Shown: positions 1 through 5,616 of the stretch, in pieces
Numbering within the stretch: the stretch's first letter is position 1
How the letters are laid out: each line of letters opens with the position of its first letter
Position numbers and translations under genes: made by a program
Source: Planococcus sp. (in: firmicutes)
GTDB lineage: Bacteria; Bacillota; Bacilli; Bacillales_A; Planococcaceae
Assembly (NCBI GenBank): GCA_030147455.1
Contig: JASKZU010000264.1
Span: forward strand, 1 to 7,735
Length of the DNA: 7,735 nucleotides
Direction of reading: 5' to 3'
Notes under the pieces: generated by a model
Told to the model about the DNA's origin: nothing
Seen by the model: only the letters and a program-made list of their open reading frames with translations
Databases searched by the model: none

Positions 1-597
1 GCTCGGCAATACGTTTTTCATTGGTGTTAAAAATGCTTCTATATCCTGTTTTTCTTCAATAACAGCACTTGCCCACCCGCTTGCCAGGAGTTTATGTGCC
101 GATAAGAGCTGAGCCCCGCTGAGCATTGACAGCGCTGCGTCATGGCGCAGCATTTCAAACAAATAGGTGCCTCCGCCCCAGCCACTCGTGATGGCGAGTG
201 TTCCCTGGATAAAGCCGCATTTAGCGTGGCTGTAGACTAGCCGGTAATCACAGGCTGTCGCAATTTCACAACCGCCGCCCACTGCTGCGCCGTTGACTAC
301 TGCAATGACCGGAACCGGAAGTGTTTTGATGGCATATAACGCCTCTGCCATACGACTCAGCATCGCCCAGGCTTGCTGCTGGGTTTTCAGCGCGTGAAAG
401 ACAGACAAGTCTCCACCTGAGCAGAATGCTTGATTGCCCGTTGCCGTAATGATGACAAAGCGGATGTCTTCCTGATCTGCTCGCACTGCGAGTTCTTCCA
501 ATCCTTGGATCACCTCTTCGTTGACGGCATTGCGGATGTGCGGCCGATTGATCGTAAACGTCATGAATTGATCGGCTACTTCGATTCGATACGACAT
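1..597 (-). CDS. Crotonase-family (enoyl-CoA hydratase/isomerase-like) protein, 3' end cut by window
   Basis: I translated this reading frame from the ATG at 597; it stays open for 199 codons to the window edge. A full crotonase is about 250-260 residues, so the C-terminal helical part is missing. The first oxyanion-hole segment AFCSGGD is at residues 57-63 and the second, GAAVGGGCE, at 103-111. E111 matches the first catalytic Glu (E144) of rat mitochondrial enoyl-CoA hydratase. Aligned without gaps, the second catalytic Glu (E164) position is Q131 (context CGFIQGTLA), followed by SGWGGG instead of the usual PGAGG. The fold and acyl-CoA binding are well supported, but simple hydratase activity is doubtful. 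The SWGG-like context recalls ECHDC1-type acyl-CoA decarboxylases as I remember them. The start is fixed by GAGGTGA at 602-608. The gene lies 99 bp downstream of rpmF, past a terminator. Confidence 0.9.
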   Translation of the reverse strand, partial: MSYRIEVADQFMTFTINRPHIRNAVNEEVIQGLEELAVRADQEDIRFVIITATGNQAFCSGGDLSVFHALKTQQQAWAMLSRMAEALYAIKTLPVPVIAVVNGAAVGGGCEIATACDYRLVYSHAKCGFIQGTLAITSGWGGGTYLFEMLRHDAALSMLSGAQLLSAHKLLASGWASAVIEEKQDIEAFLTPMKNVLPS

Positions 598-601
598 TCC
601 A

Positions 602-608
602 TCACCTC
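602..608 (-). promoter_or_regulatory. Ribosome binding site of the crotonase gene
   Basis: GAGGTGA on the minus strand lies 4 nt before the ATG at 597. It decides the start, because the other nearby ATG at 602 is out of frame and soon meets a stop. No convincing -35 element fits between here and the upstream terminator. A TAGAAT (616-621) is a possible -10, but its -35 would be the poor TTTTTC inside the terminator T-run. Readthrough from ylbN-rpmF is therefore as likely as a dedicated promoter. Confidence 0.7.
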
Positions 609-639
609 ACGCTTTATTCTACCTGTTTTCAGGCAAATG

Positions 640-681
640 AAAAAGGTTATCCGGAGCCATGGCCTCCAGATAACCTTTTTT
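640..681 (-). terminator. Rho-independent terminator after rpmF
   Basis: A 12-bp stem (645-656 with 664-675) encloses a 7-nt loop that contains CCATGG. On the minus strand it reads GGTTATCTGGAG...CTCCGGATAACC followed by TTTTTC. The one non-Watson-Crick position is a U-G wobble in minus-strand RNA but a C-A mismatch in plus-strand RNA, so the hairpin is best formed by transcripts leaving rpmF. A-runs and T-runs flank both sides. It starts 16 bp after the rpmF stop codon and should reduce transcription into the crotonase gene. Confidence 0.88.
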
Positions 682-696
682 GCAGCAAATACTGTT

Positions 697-873
697 TTAT
701 TTGCTTGCTACTACTTCCTTGCCTTTGTATGATCCACACGCTTTGCAGACGTGGTGAGCCAATTTACTTTCGCCACAGCTTGGGCAAGTTACCATGCCCG
801 GCGCTGACAATTTGAAATGTGTACGGCGCTTTCTTTTAGCGGTTTTGGATGTTCTTCTGAACGGTACAGCCAT
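697..873 (-). CDS. rpmF: 50S ribosomal protein L32 (zinc-ribbon form)
   Basis: This 58-residue basic protein of the large ribosomal subunit begins MAVPFRRTSKTAKRKRRTH, the typical L32 N-terminus. It carries a four-cysteine zinc ribbon, C30-x2-C33 and C43-x2-C46. This is the zinc-binding (C+) form; zinc-independent paralogues of some Bacillota lack these cysteines. An in-frame GTG at 882 would add three residues, but it lies inside the ribosome binding site AAGGAGGT (881-888), so the ATG at 873 is the start. The gene sits 24 bp behind ylbN, and the two are almost certainly co-transcribed from the promoter at 1463-1491. The ylbN(yceD)-rpmF pairing is conserved widely in bacteria. A terminator follows at once. 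Confidence 0.98.
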   Translation of the reverse strand: MAVPFRRTSKTAKRKRRTHFKLSAPGMVTCPSCGESKLAHHVCKACGSYKGKEVVASK

Positions 874-880
874 TGGTGAC

Positions 881-888
881 ACCTCCTT
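881..888 (-). promoter_or_regulatory. Ribosome binding site of rpmF
   Basis: AAGGAGGT is a full-length Shine-Dalgarno sequence 7 nt before the ATG at 873. Its position rules out the longer GTG-started reading of rpmF. It falls in the 24-bp gap after the ylbN stop codon. Confidence 0.9.
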
Positions 889-897
889 ACAATGATT

Positions 898-1434
898 CTA
901 TTCATCTGTCTGATCAAAATACTTGGCTAAATCAGCCAGTCTTGGATCCGGTTTTGATTGTGCTTCTTCCTTCTCGGCCTGAACTTCTTCATCCGTTAAA
1001 TAAGACCAGTCGTTTCCGCCTTTGATGACGGTTTCTTCCGAGTCTTCCTTAAATACCTGTATCGGTACATCCAGCGCGATTACTTCTTCCAAAATCGGCT
1101 TAAGGTCAATGACCTCTGTTGTTACCGTATGGAGATATTCATCCTCGCCTTCTTCGCGGCCTTTTTCAGACCAGTCGAAGATTTCGACCGTGTCGATATT
1201 GATCGGGTATTCAACGTCTTCCCAAGTTCGTGCACAAGGCAGCGTAAGCGTCCCCTCAAGATGGAGCATGCACGTCATTTGTTGCGAACCAATCGTACAG
1301 TGTCCTGTGACGTGTACAGGAGAAATTGCGCGAATATCGCTATTGCGCTTCTTCACCTCTTCCAATTGCACAGACTCGTCAATTGGCATTCCGTCTTTAC
1401 GATACTTTTGTAGCTGTTGAATCGCTATTTTCAT
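898..1434 (-). CDS. ylbN: YlbN/YceD-family (DUF177) rRNA-accumulation protein
   Basis: This 178-residue soluble acidic protein is of the DUF177/YceD family. Homologues in E. coli and plants are linked to 23S rRNA accumulation and ribosome assembly, though the biochemical activity is not settled. Support includes the start MKIAIQQLQKY, the family's central conserved stretch LTLPCARTWEDVEYPI (residues 63-78, with C67 and R69), the acidic second half and a C-terminal LADLAKYFDQTDE. The ATG at 1434 has TTGAGGTGA (1441-1449) 6 nt upstream. The gene is first of two with rpmF and is driven by a consensus promoter at 1463-1491. It is divergent from tmcAL, as I recall it being in B. subtilis. Confidence 0.93.
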   Translation of the reverse strand: MKIAIQQLQKYRKDGMPIDESVQLEEVKKRNSDIRAISPVHVTGHCTIGSQQMTCMLHLEGTLTLPCARTWEDVEYPINIDTVEIFDWSEKGREEGEDEYLHTVTTEVIDLKPILEEVIALDVPIQVFKEDSEETVIKGGNDWSYLTDEEVQAEKEEAQSKPDPRLADLAKYFDQTDE

Positions 1435-1462
1435 AAGTAATCACCTCAAGACAACAAAGTTG

Positions 1463-1491
1463 ATTATATAATGTAGAACAAATGATGTCAA
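1463..1491 (-). promoter_or_regulatory. Strong sigma-A promoter of ylbN-rpmF
   Basis: On the minus strand TTGACA (1486-1491) and TATAAT (1463-1468) are separated by exactly 17 bp, matching the sigma-A consensus at all twelve positions. Transcription should begin near 1456, leaving a leader of about 20 nt with the ylbN ribosome binding site. Such strength fits a ribosomal-protein operon. Confidence 0.92.
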
Positions 1492-1500
1492 GAAAAAATC

Positions 1501-1530
1501 TTGTCACCTTATTTCGCTCATCGTTATACT
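1501..1530 (+). promoter_or_regulatory. Probable sigma-A promoter of tmcAL
   Basis: TTGTCA (1501-1506) and TATACT (1525-1530) are spaced 18 bp apart; a 17-bp reading with TTATAC also exists. Each hexamer differs from consensus at one position. The expected start near 1537 leaves a 24-nt leader before the TTG at 1561. The -35 lies 9 bp from the -35 of the opposing ylbN promoter, so the two polymerase footprints would overlap. Confidence 0.75.
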
Positions 1531-1544
1531 ATAAGTATCATACC

Positions 1545-1553
1545 AAAAGGAGG
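1545..1553 (+). promoter_or_regulatory. Ribosome binding site fixing the TTG start of tmcAL
   Basis: AAAAGGAGG lies 7 nt before TTG 1561. A longer in-frame reading from TTG 1501 would begin inside the -35 box and lacks a ribosome binding site, so it is discarded. Confidence 0.9.
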
Positions 1554-1560
1554 CCCTATA

Positions 1561-2775
1561 TTGAAAGCAACAGGAATCGTCGTTGAATATAATCCGTTTC
1601 ACAATGGCCATTTGCATCATGTGGCCGAGGCCAAAAAGCAATCCGGTGCAGCTATTGCCGTTGCCGTCATGAGCGGCCAATTTCTCCAGCGCGGCGAACC
1701 GGCATTTGTCGATAAATGGACACGCACGGAAATGGCGCTGCAAGGGGGCGCCGATGTGGTCGTCGAACTGCCTTACGCTTTTGCTACAGCACAAGCAGCC
1801 GATTTTGCTAAAGGCGCAGTCGGGCTTCTAGACGCGCTTCAATGCGACTCTTTTTGCTTTGGCAGCGAACAAGGCGACATCCGTCCGTTTCTCCGCAGCA
1901 CTGAACTGCTGGCAAGTGCTCGCGGCACTTACGAGGCGGCAATCCACGAATCCATCAAGACCGGCATCAGCTATCCAAAAGCATTAAATAATGCTTATCT
2001 TGAACTGACTGGCGGAAGCGAAGAATTTGCAGATTTGACCAAGCCGAACAACATCCTTGGTTTTCATTATATCGAGGCTGCCCTAACACTATCTCCTTCC
2101 ATGAAGCCCTACACGATTCAGCGGATAGGCGCTGGATATCATGACCTTTTGGATGAACAGGTCGCCATCGCAAGCGCCACAGGCATACGCGATGCTTTTT
2201 TCAAAGGGGAACCGGTCGACCGGCTTTCTTCGTATATGCCCGGCAGCACCGTTGAACTTCTTCGACGATTCTCTGAAGAACACAACGGATTTGTCGGTTG
2301 GGAACGGTTTTACCCGCTGCTGCGCTTTACTATTTTACGTGAAGGCCCAGAGCGGCTTGCCCGCTTTGTCGAAATACGGGAAGGCATCGAGAATCTTATT
2401 TATGATGCTGCCAAAAAAGCTGGCAGCTTCGAGCAGTTTATCAGCTTAATTAAAAGCAAGCGGTTTACCCGCACCCGAATCCAGCGCATGCTGACGCATA
2501 TTTTCACAGGCTTTACCCGCGCAGAAGCAGAAGCTATCCAGTCGCCTGAATATATCCGCCTGCTTGGCATGAACGAGAGCGGCCGTGAGTATTTAAACGC
2601 ACACAAAAAAGCCATCCCGCTCCCGATCATCAGCCGCGCGGCGGACTTGACGGGAACGATGGGACAGCTTGATATTCGGGCTTCTGCACTTTACCTGCAG
2701 GGAATTGGCGCCGCTTCGCTGAAAAAAGAATACATTACGCCTCCAATTTACTTAACGGGCAAATCCGCCAAGTAA
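1561..2775 (+). CDS. tmcAL: tRNA(Met) cytidine acetate ligase (TmcAL, YlbM)
   Basis: TmcAL activates acetate with ATP and transfers it to the wobble cytidine of elongator tRNA(Met), giving N4-acetylcytidine (ac4C34) in the cytosol. The protein has 404 residues, close to the B. subtilis enzyme. It opens with MKATGIVVEYNPFHNGHLHH, which holds the HxGH nucleotidyltransferase signature (H14-N-G-H17). Conserved MSGQFLQRGEPA (37-48), ADVVVELPYAF (64-74) and FGSE (100-103) follow. The start is TTG 1561, chosen because the homologous N-terminus begins exactly there and a strong ribosome binding site precedes it; TTG start codons usually lower translation. The gene has its own promoter, diverges from ylbN and overlaps the 3' end of ylbL by 28 bp on the opposite strand. 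Confidence 0.96.
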   Translation: MKATGIVVEYNPFHNGHLHHVAEAKKQSGAAIAVAVMSGQFLQRGEPAFVDKWTRTEMALQGGADVVVELPYAFATAQAADFAKGAVGLLDALQCDSFCFGSEQGDIRPFLRSTELLASARGTYEAAIHESIKTGISYPKALNNAYLELTGGSEEFADLTKPNNILGFHYIEAALTLSPSMKPYTIQRIGAGYHDLLDEQVAIASATGIRDAFFKGEPVDRLSSYMPGSTVELLRRFSEEHNGFVGWERFYPLLRFTILREGPERLARFVEIREGIENLIYDAAKKAGSFEQFISLIKSKRFTRTRIQRMLTHIFTGFTRAEAEAIQSPEYIRLLGMNESGREYLNAHKKAIPLPIISRAADLTGTMGQLDIRASALYLQGIGAASLKKEYITPPIYLTGKSAK

Positions 2776-3773
2776 TCGAGTGCAGATTCAATAGTAGCTA
2801 CCGGCACAATGTCCATGTCGCTCTCGATTTCTTGCGCCGTTTCCAACGCTACATCGTAATTGCTCGGCTGGTTGGAGCCATGGCTATCGTCAGGAGCAAA
2901 GAAAACTTCAATGCCGGCACGGTCTGCAGCAATGATTTTCTGATCGATTCCGCCGATTCGGCCAACTTTCCCATCGCTTTCCATCGTTCCGGTGCCGGCA
3001 ATGTCGTATCCGTGCGTGATATCTTCATCCAGCAATTGATTGAGAATTTCCAGTGTAAACATTAAACCGGCTGATGGACCTCCGATGGTATCTGAATCGA
3101 TTGTAACGCTTGGCGTGGTTTCGATGGCTTTATCTTCAACAAACGAGATGCCGATGCCTGCACGTTCCGGTTCTGTCGGAAGCGGGGCAAGCACGACCGT
3201 TTGGTTGAGGCGGCGGTCGTTGCGCTCAATCAACAAGTCTACTTCGTCACCAGCTGCTTTTGTGGCCAAGTATTCCAGGAATTCCTCCATCGAACCGAAT
3301 GCCTGCCCGTCAATTTCCAGCAAATGATCTCCCGGCGACAATTTCCCAGCGGCTGCCCCGTCCTCCAGCACGTTCATGACAAACACGCCTTTTGTTGTGA
3401 CTTCATGAGGCAGATCTGCCTGTTCGAATGCCACTTTTAGCGCATTGACTTGTGAATCGGACATGAGCTTGAGCTGGCGTACATTGTATTCTTCATCGCT
3501 TTCATGAGGGCTTCTTACCTGCCCGGGTTCAAGTATTTTATAGCCTTCTTGAAACTTCGCCATGACATAAAGCGCCGGCGTCGCATTGAACATCGTCACA
3601 GTCATCAAGCTGAGAGTGCCTTCATCATCGGCATCCCTGCCTTCCACTTCAACAAGAGGCGATAGTTCATAAGCATCGCCGGGGCGAGAAATATAGGCGT
3701 CCAGGCGGTATGTGCTGATAAAGACAATCAACGCCATTGCCAAAACAAAAAACCATAATTTCTTATTCTTCAT
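2748..3773 (-). CDS. ylbL: YlbL, membrane-anchored PDZ/Lon-type serine protease
   Basis: The protein has 341 residues. A single N-terminal membrane segment (about 6-22, LWFFVLAMALIVFISTY) is followed by an extracytoplasmic region. A PDZ domain lies around 125-200, with the ligand-loop stretch GVFVMNVLEDGAAAGKL at 129-145. A C-terminal Lon-type proteolytic domain has the Ser-Lys dyad S234 (GGPSAG) and K279 (GGIDQK). Both dyad residues are present, so it should be active. In B. subtilis YlbL, with DdcP/CtpA, degrades the cell-division inhibitor YneA during recovery from DNA damage; the same role is inferred. The ATG at 3773 was chosen over an in-frame start 14 codons upstream because AAAGGAGAGA precedes it by 7 nt and the extra residues would disturb the membrane anchor. 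A hairpin separates it from coaD. Confidence 0.95.
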   Translation of the reverse strand: MKNKKLWFFVLAMALIVFISTYRLDAYISRPGDAYELSPLVEVEGRDADDEGTLSLMTVTMFNATPALYVMAKFQEGYKILEPGQVRSPHESDEEYNVRQLKLMSDSQVNALKVAFEQADLPHEVTTKGVFVMNVLEDGAAAGKLSPGDHLLEIDGQAFGSMEEFLEYLATKAAGDEVDLLIERNDRRLNQTVVLAPLPTEPERAGIGISFVEDKAIETTPSVTIDSDTIGGPSAGLMFTLEILNQLLDEDITHGYDIAGTGTMESDGKVGRIGGIDQKIIAADRAGIEVFFAPDDSHGSNQPSNYDVALETAQEIESDMDIVPVATIESALDYLADLPVK

Positions 3774-3780
3774 CGGCCAT

Positions 3781-3790
3781 TCTCTCCTTT
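3781..3790 (-). promoter_or_regulatory. Ribosome binding site of ylbL
   Basis: AAAGGAGAGA on the minus strand lies 7 nt before ATG 3773. An ATG at 3780 abuts it but is out of frame, and the in-frame start at 3815 lies upstream of this site, within the coaD-ylbL hairpin. Confidence 0.8.
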
Positions 3791-3803
3791 TCTGCGGGCC
3801 ACA

Positions 3804-3829
3804 ACAAAAAGCCACGTAAAACGTGACTT
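3804..3829 (-). terminator. Hairpin with T-run between coaD and ylbL (terminator or attenuator)
   Basis: Minus-strand RNA can form an 8-bp stem, AAGTCACG (3822-3829) with CGTGGCTT (3809-3816), containing one G-U pair and a 5-nt loop. TTTTTGTTG follows. The 5' arm covers part of the coaD stop codon, and the T-run ends about 14 nt before the ylbL ribosome binding site. The stem is short, so partial termination is plausible. It probably lowers ylbL expression relative to rsmD-coaD. I saw no clear sigma-A promoter for ylbL between the hairpin and its start. Confidence 0.68.
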
Positions 3830-4307
3830 ACTTGAATTTTTCTATTAAAGCTTGCTCGACAGCTTCGGGAACAAGCCCGGAGATGGTCCCGTTGTATTTT
3901 GCAACTTCTTTGACGATACTGGAACTGAGAAACGAGTAATGGTTGTTTGATACCATAAACAACGTTTCAATGTTTTCATTTAAAAACCGGTTCATCGAGG
4001 TGATCTGCATTTCATACTCAAAATCCGAAACAGCGCGCAGTCCCCGGATGATAGCATTGGCTTCAACTTCGACCGCATAATCGATCAACAAGCCCGCAAA
4101 AGAATCAACCGTTACGTTTGGAATCGTTTCAGTGACTTCGGCAATTAATGCCATGCGCTCTTCAACGTCAAACAACGGATTTTTGGATGAATTGTTCATG
4201 ACCACTACTTTTACTTCGTCAAAAATGGCTGCGGCACGCTTGACGATATCCAAATGGCCCATCGTAATCGGATCAAAGCTCCCCGGCACTACTGCAATCT
4301 TAGTCAT
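3828..4307 (-). CDS. coaD: Phosphopantetheine adenylyltransferase (PPAT)
   Basis: CoaD joins ATP and 4'-phosphopantetheine to give dephospho-CoA and pyrophosphate, the penultimate step of coenzyme A synthesis; it acts in the cytosol, usually as a hexamer. The 159 residues match the family length. Motifs seen are PGSFDPITMGHLDI (8-21) with the T15-x-G-H18 nucleotidyltransferase signature, K42, the IIRGLRAVSDFEYE stretch (86-99) with R88 and R91, and SSSIVKEVAKYNG (128-140). ATG 4307 is preferred over the adjacent in-frame GTG 4310, because the Shine-Dalgarno GAGGGAGA (4313-4320) is 5 nt from the ATG but only 2 nt from the GTG. This ribosome binding site is encoded within the last codons of rsmD, and the genes overlap by 8 bp, which suggests translational coupling. 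Confidence 0.98.
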   Translation of the reverse strand: MTKIAVVPGSFDPITMGHLDIVKRAAAIFDEVKVVVMNNSSKNPLFDVEERMALIAEVTETIPNVTVDSFAGLLIDYAVEVEANAIIRGLRAVSDFEYEMQITSMNRFLNENIETLFMVSNNHYSFLSSSIVKEVAKYNGTISGLVPEAVEQALIEKFK

Positions 4308-4875
4308 CACGTTCTCCCTCTTCCCCTTGGTAACGGTAAATTGATATTACGGTATTCCCATACAGCTCTTTTTTAAAACGAATGCACTGCTCCGCAGCAT
4401 CAGGAAGTTCGATATCGCGGTCATGCTCACAGACGATGATGGCCCCTTGCTCGAGCAAGCCGTCACGGACTGCCTGTTCCATCAGTTCGTATGCCGCCGC
4501 CATTTGGTAGGGCGGATCCAAAAACAGCAGCTGTGCCGTTACGCCGTTTTTTTTCATAGCTTTTAATGCCCGCGACGCATCTGCACGGTAAACTTCAGCT
4601 TGATCCTGGAGTTTGGTTTTCAGCAAATTGGCCTGGATCGTTTCAATGGCTTTTTTGTCTTTGTCTGTAAAAATCACATGATCAATGCCGCGGCTAAGCG
4701 CCTCAATGCCAAGGCCGCCGCTTCCGGCAAACAAGTCGATGGCCGTTCCGCCTTCAAAAAAGGGGCCGATCATGTTGAAGATGGATTCTTTTACTTTATC
4801 AGTTGTCGGCCTGGTTGTTTTGCCGGGAACCGCTTTCAAAGGCAAGCCTTTCGCTTGCCCAGCTACTACACGCAT
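4300..4875 (-). CDS. rsmD: 16S rRNA (guanine(966)-N2)-methyltransferase RsmD (YlbH)
   Basis: RsmD uses S-adenosylmethionine to methylate N2 of G966 (E. coli numbering) of 16S rRNA in the small subunit. The 191-residue protein shows the family-specific RPTTDKVKESIFN (22-34), the SAM-binding motif I DLFAGSGGLGIEALSRG (47-63), the acidic motif II end FTDKD (69-73) and the catalytic DPPY (120-123). All parts of the Rossmann methyltransferase are present. The ATG at 4875 follows AGAGG (4883-4887) by 7 nt. It is the first gene of the rsmD-coaD pair, an arrangement widely conserved in Bacillota. Its promoter must lie in the 82-bp divergent spacer (4876-4957); TAAAAT and GATAAT hexamers occur there, but no good -35 matches either. 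Confidence 0.97.
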   Translation of the reverse strand: MRVVAGQAKGLPLKAVPGKTTRPTTDKVKESIFNMIGPFFEGGTAIDLFAGSGGLGIEALSRGIDHVIFTDKDKKAIETIQANLLKTKLQDQAEVYRADASRALKAMKKNGVTAQLLFLDPPYQMAAAYELMEQAVRDGLLEQGAIIVCEHDRDIELPDAAEQCIRFKKELYGNTVISIYRYQGEEGERDD

Positions 4876-4924
4876 GTTATCGCCTCTAACTTTATCATTT
4901 TAGTACTGCATTATCTGATTGAAA

Positions 4925-4933
4925 TGGTAGAAT
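4925..4933 (+). promoter_or_regulatory. Possible extended -10 promoter of the DUF7147-like gene
   Basis: TGGTAGAAT combines the extended TG motif (4925-4926) with a -10-like TAGAAT (4928-4933). No recognisable -35 lies 16-18 bp upstream. Transcription would begin near 4940, just before the ribosome binding site (GGAAAGGA, 4941-4948). The call is tentative. Confidence 0.33.
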
Positions 4934-4957
4934 GGATTTTGGAAAGGACGTGACTTA

Positions 4958-5338
4958 ATGATTCAACGTTTTATTGAACTTGGAGAAGGATATGGCGACA
5001 TCTATGAGCTGCGCCAATTAATCGAAAGCAACCGCGAGCGTTTTATGCACGGATTTGTTTTCGTCTCGAAAACTAAAAGCGGCGAGCCTGTCGTCTCGAT
5101 AGCTGCAGCATTTCAACCGGCGCCTGAAGGCAAATTTATGCCGATTTACCTGTGCCGCGAAGGAATTCCGGACAGTTCAAAACGGCTGGCTGTTTTCGAG
5201 GAAGCCGTAAAACAAACTGGAAAAATGCCCATCCGAATGGATGTAAAACATTCTGCAGAGTATGCAGATCCCAAACTATATTTCGGGCACTTGATTGCCA
5301 TACTAAGGCTCAATCATTATATTCCGCCGATGCAATAA
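4958..5338 (+). CDS. Small conserved protein, probably DUF7147 family, function unknown
   Basis: This 126-residue soluble protein has no signal peptide or membrane segment. ATG 4958 is preceded by GGAAAGGA at 4941-4948. I recognise it as resembling the DUF7147 proteins found beside ylbG/rsmD in Bacillus relatives. From memory, some homologues carry a label of methylthioribose kinase, but at this length and with no visible kinase motif (no glycine-rich loop, no HxD or DFG) that label is not credible. Visible features are an N-terminal helix-like stretch with YGDIYELRQLIESN (12-25), strand-like HGFVFVSK and PVVSIAAAF, and a C-terminal YFGHLIAILRLNHY (108-121). It is divergent from rsmD and its stop codon directly abuts that of ylbG. 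The position hints at RNA or ribosome housekeeping, but this is only guilt by association. Confidence 0.85.
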   Translation: MIQRFIELGEGYGDIYELRQLIESNRERFMHGFVFVSKTKSGEPVVSIAAAFQPAPEGKFMPIYLCREGIPDSSKRLAVFEEAVKQTGKMPIRMDVKHSAEYADPKLYFGHLIAILRLNHYIPPMQ

Positions 5339-5611
5339 TCACAAGCCGATTTTATAGTCGTATTCTTTCGCCTTGTCCGGTTTGGCATTCTCGTATTCGG
5401 TTTTCAAAAACGGACGCTGGGATTCCTGTATTTTTTTCACGTATGGCAATTTCAGGAGTTTTTCTTTAGTGCTTTCGATTTTGTCCTGGTCCATATAAAC
5501 AACCACATATTTCAATTTCCTTGAAATAAAGTGGACATGTCCATACTTCCTAAGCGATTTCGCTTGCTTGAGCTGATGCACATAGACAATCAGACCTTGG
5601 CGATCATGCAT
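5339..5611 (-). CDS. ylbG: YlbG family protein (DUF2129)
   Basis: This 90-residue basic cytosolic protein of unknown biochemical role is typical of the YlbG/DUF2129 family of Bacillota. It has the characteristic opening MHDRQGLIVYVHQLKQAKSLRKYG, the KLKYVVVYMD strand (32-41) and the RPFLKTEYE motif (66-74). A longer in-frame reading to 5719 exists, but its extra 36 codons run through the promoter region shared with the GDPD gene and match nothing in the family. ATG 5611 follows AAAAGAGGGA (5617-5626) by 5 nt and aligns with the usual start. Its TGA stop is immediately next to the TAA of the convergent DUF7147-like gene, with no terminator between them. Confidence 0.92.
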   Translation of the reverse strand: MHDRQGLIVYVHQLKQAKSLRKYGHVHFISRKLKYVVVYMDQDKIESTKEKLLKLPYVKKIQESQRPFLKTEYENAKPDKAKEYDYKIGL

Positions 5612-5616
5612 ATCAA

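Noticed and set aside
430..732. 100-residue plus-strand reading frame across the crotonase start and rpmF terminator
   Set aside because: It is antisense to the crotonase N-terminus, crosses a terminator hairpin, lacks a ribosome binding site and resembles no family.
1022..1420. 132-residue plus-strand reading frame inside ylbN
   Set aside because: It is antisense to a well-supported gene, rich in Ser/Thr/Ile as expected from a shadow frame, with no ribosome binding site.
1501..1560. Longer N-terminus of TmcAL from TTG 1501
   Set aside because: These bases hold the promoter and ribosome binding site; the family N-terminus begins at MKATG, TTG 1561.
4600..4953. 117-residue plus-strand reading frame over rsmD
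   Set aside because: It is antisense to the conserved RsmD SAM-binding region and has no domain features or ribosome binding site.
3821..4957. The 10-mer ACGTGACTTA at both 3821-3830 and 4948-4957
   Set aside because: Several repeated 10-mers are expected by chance in 7.7 kb, and the two sites have unrelated roles (a hairpin/stop codon and a leader).
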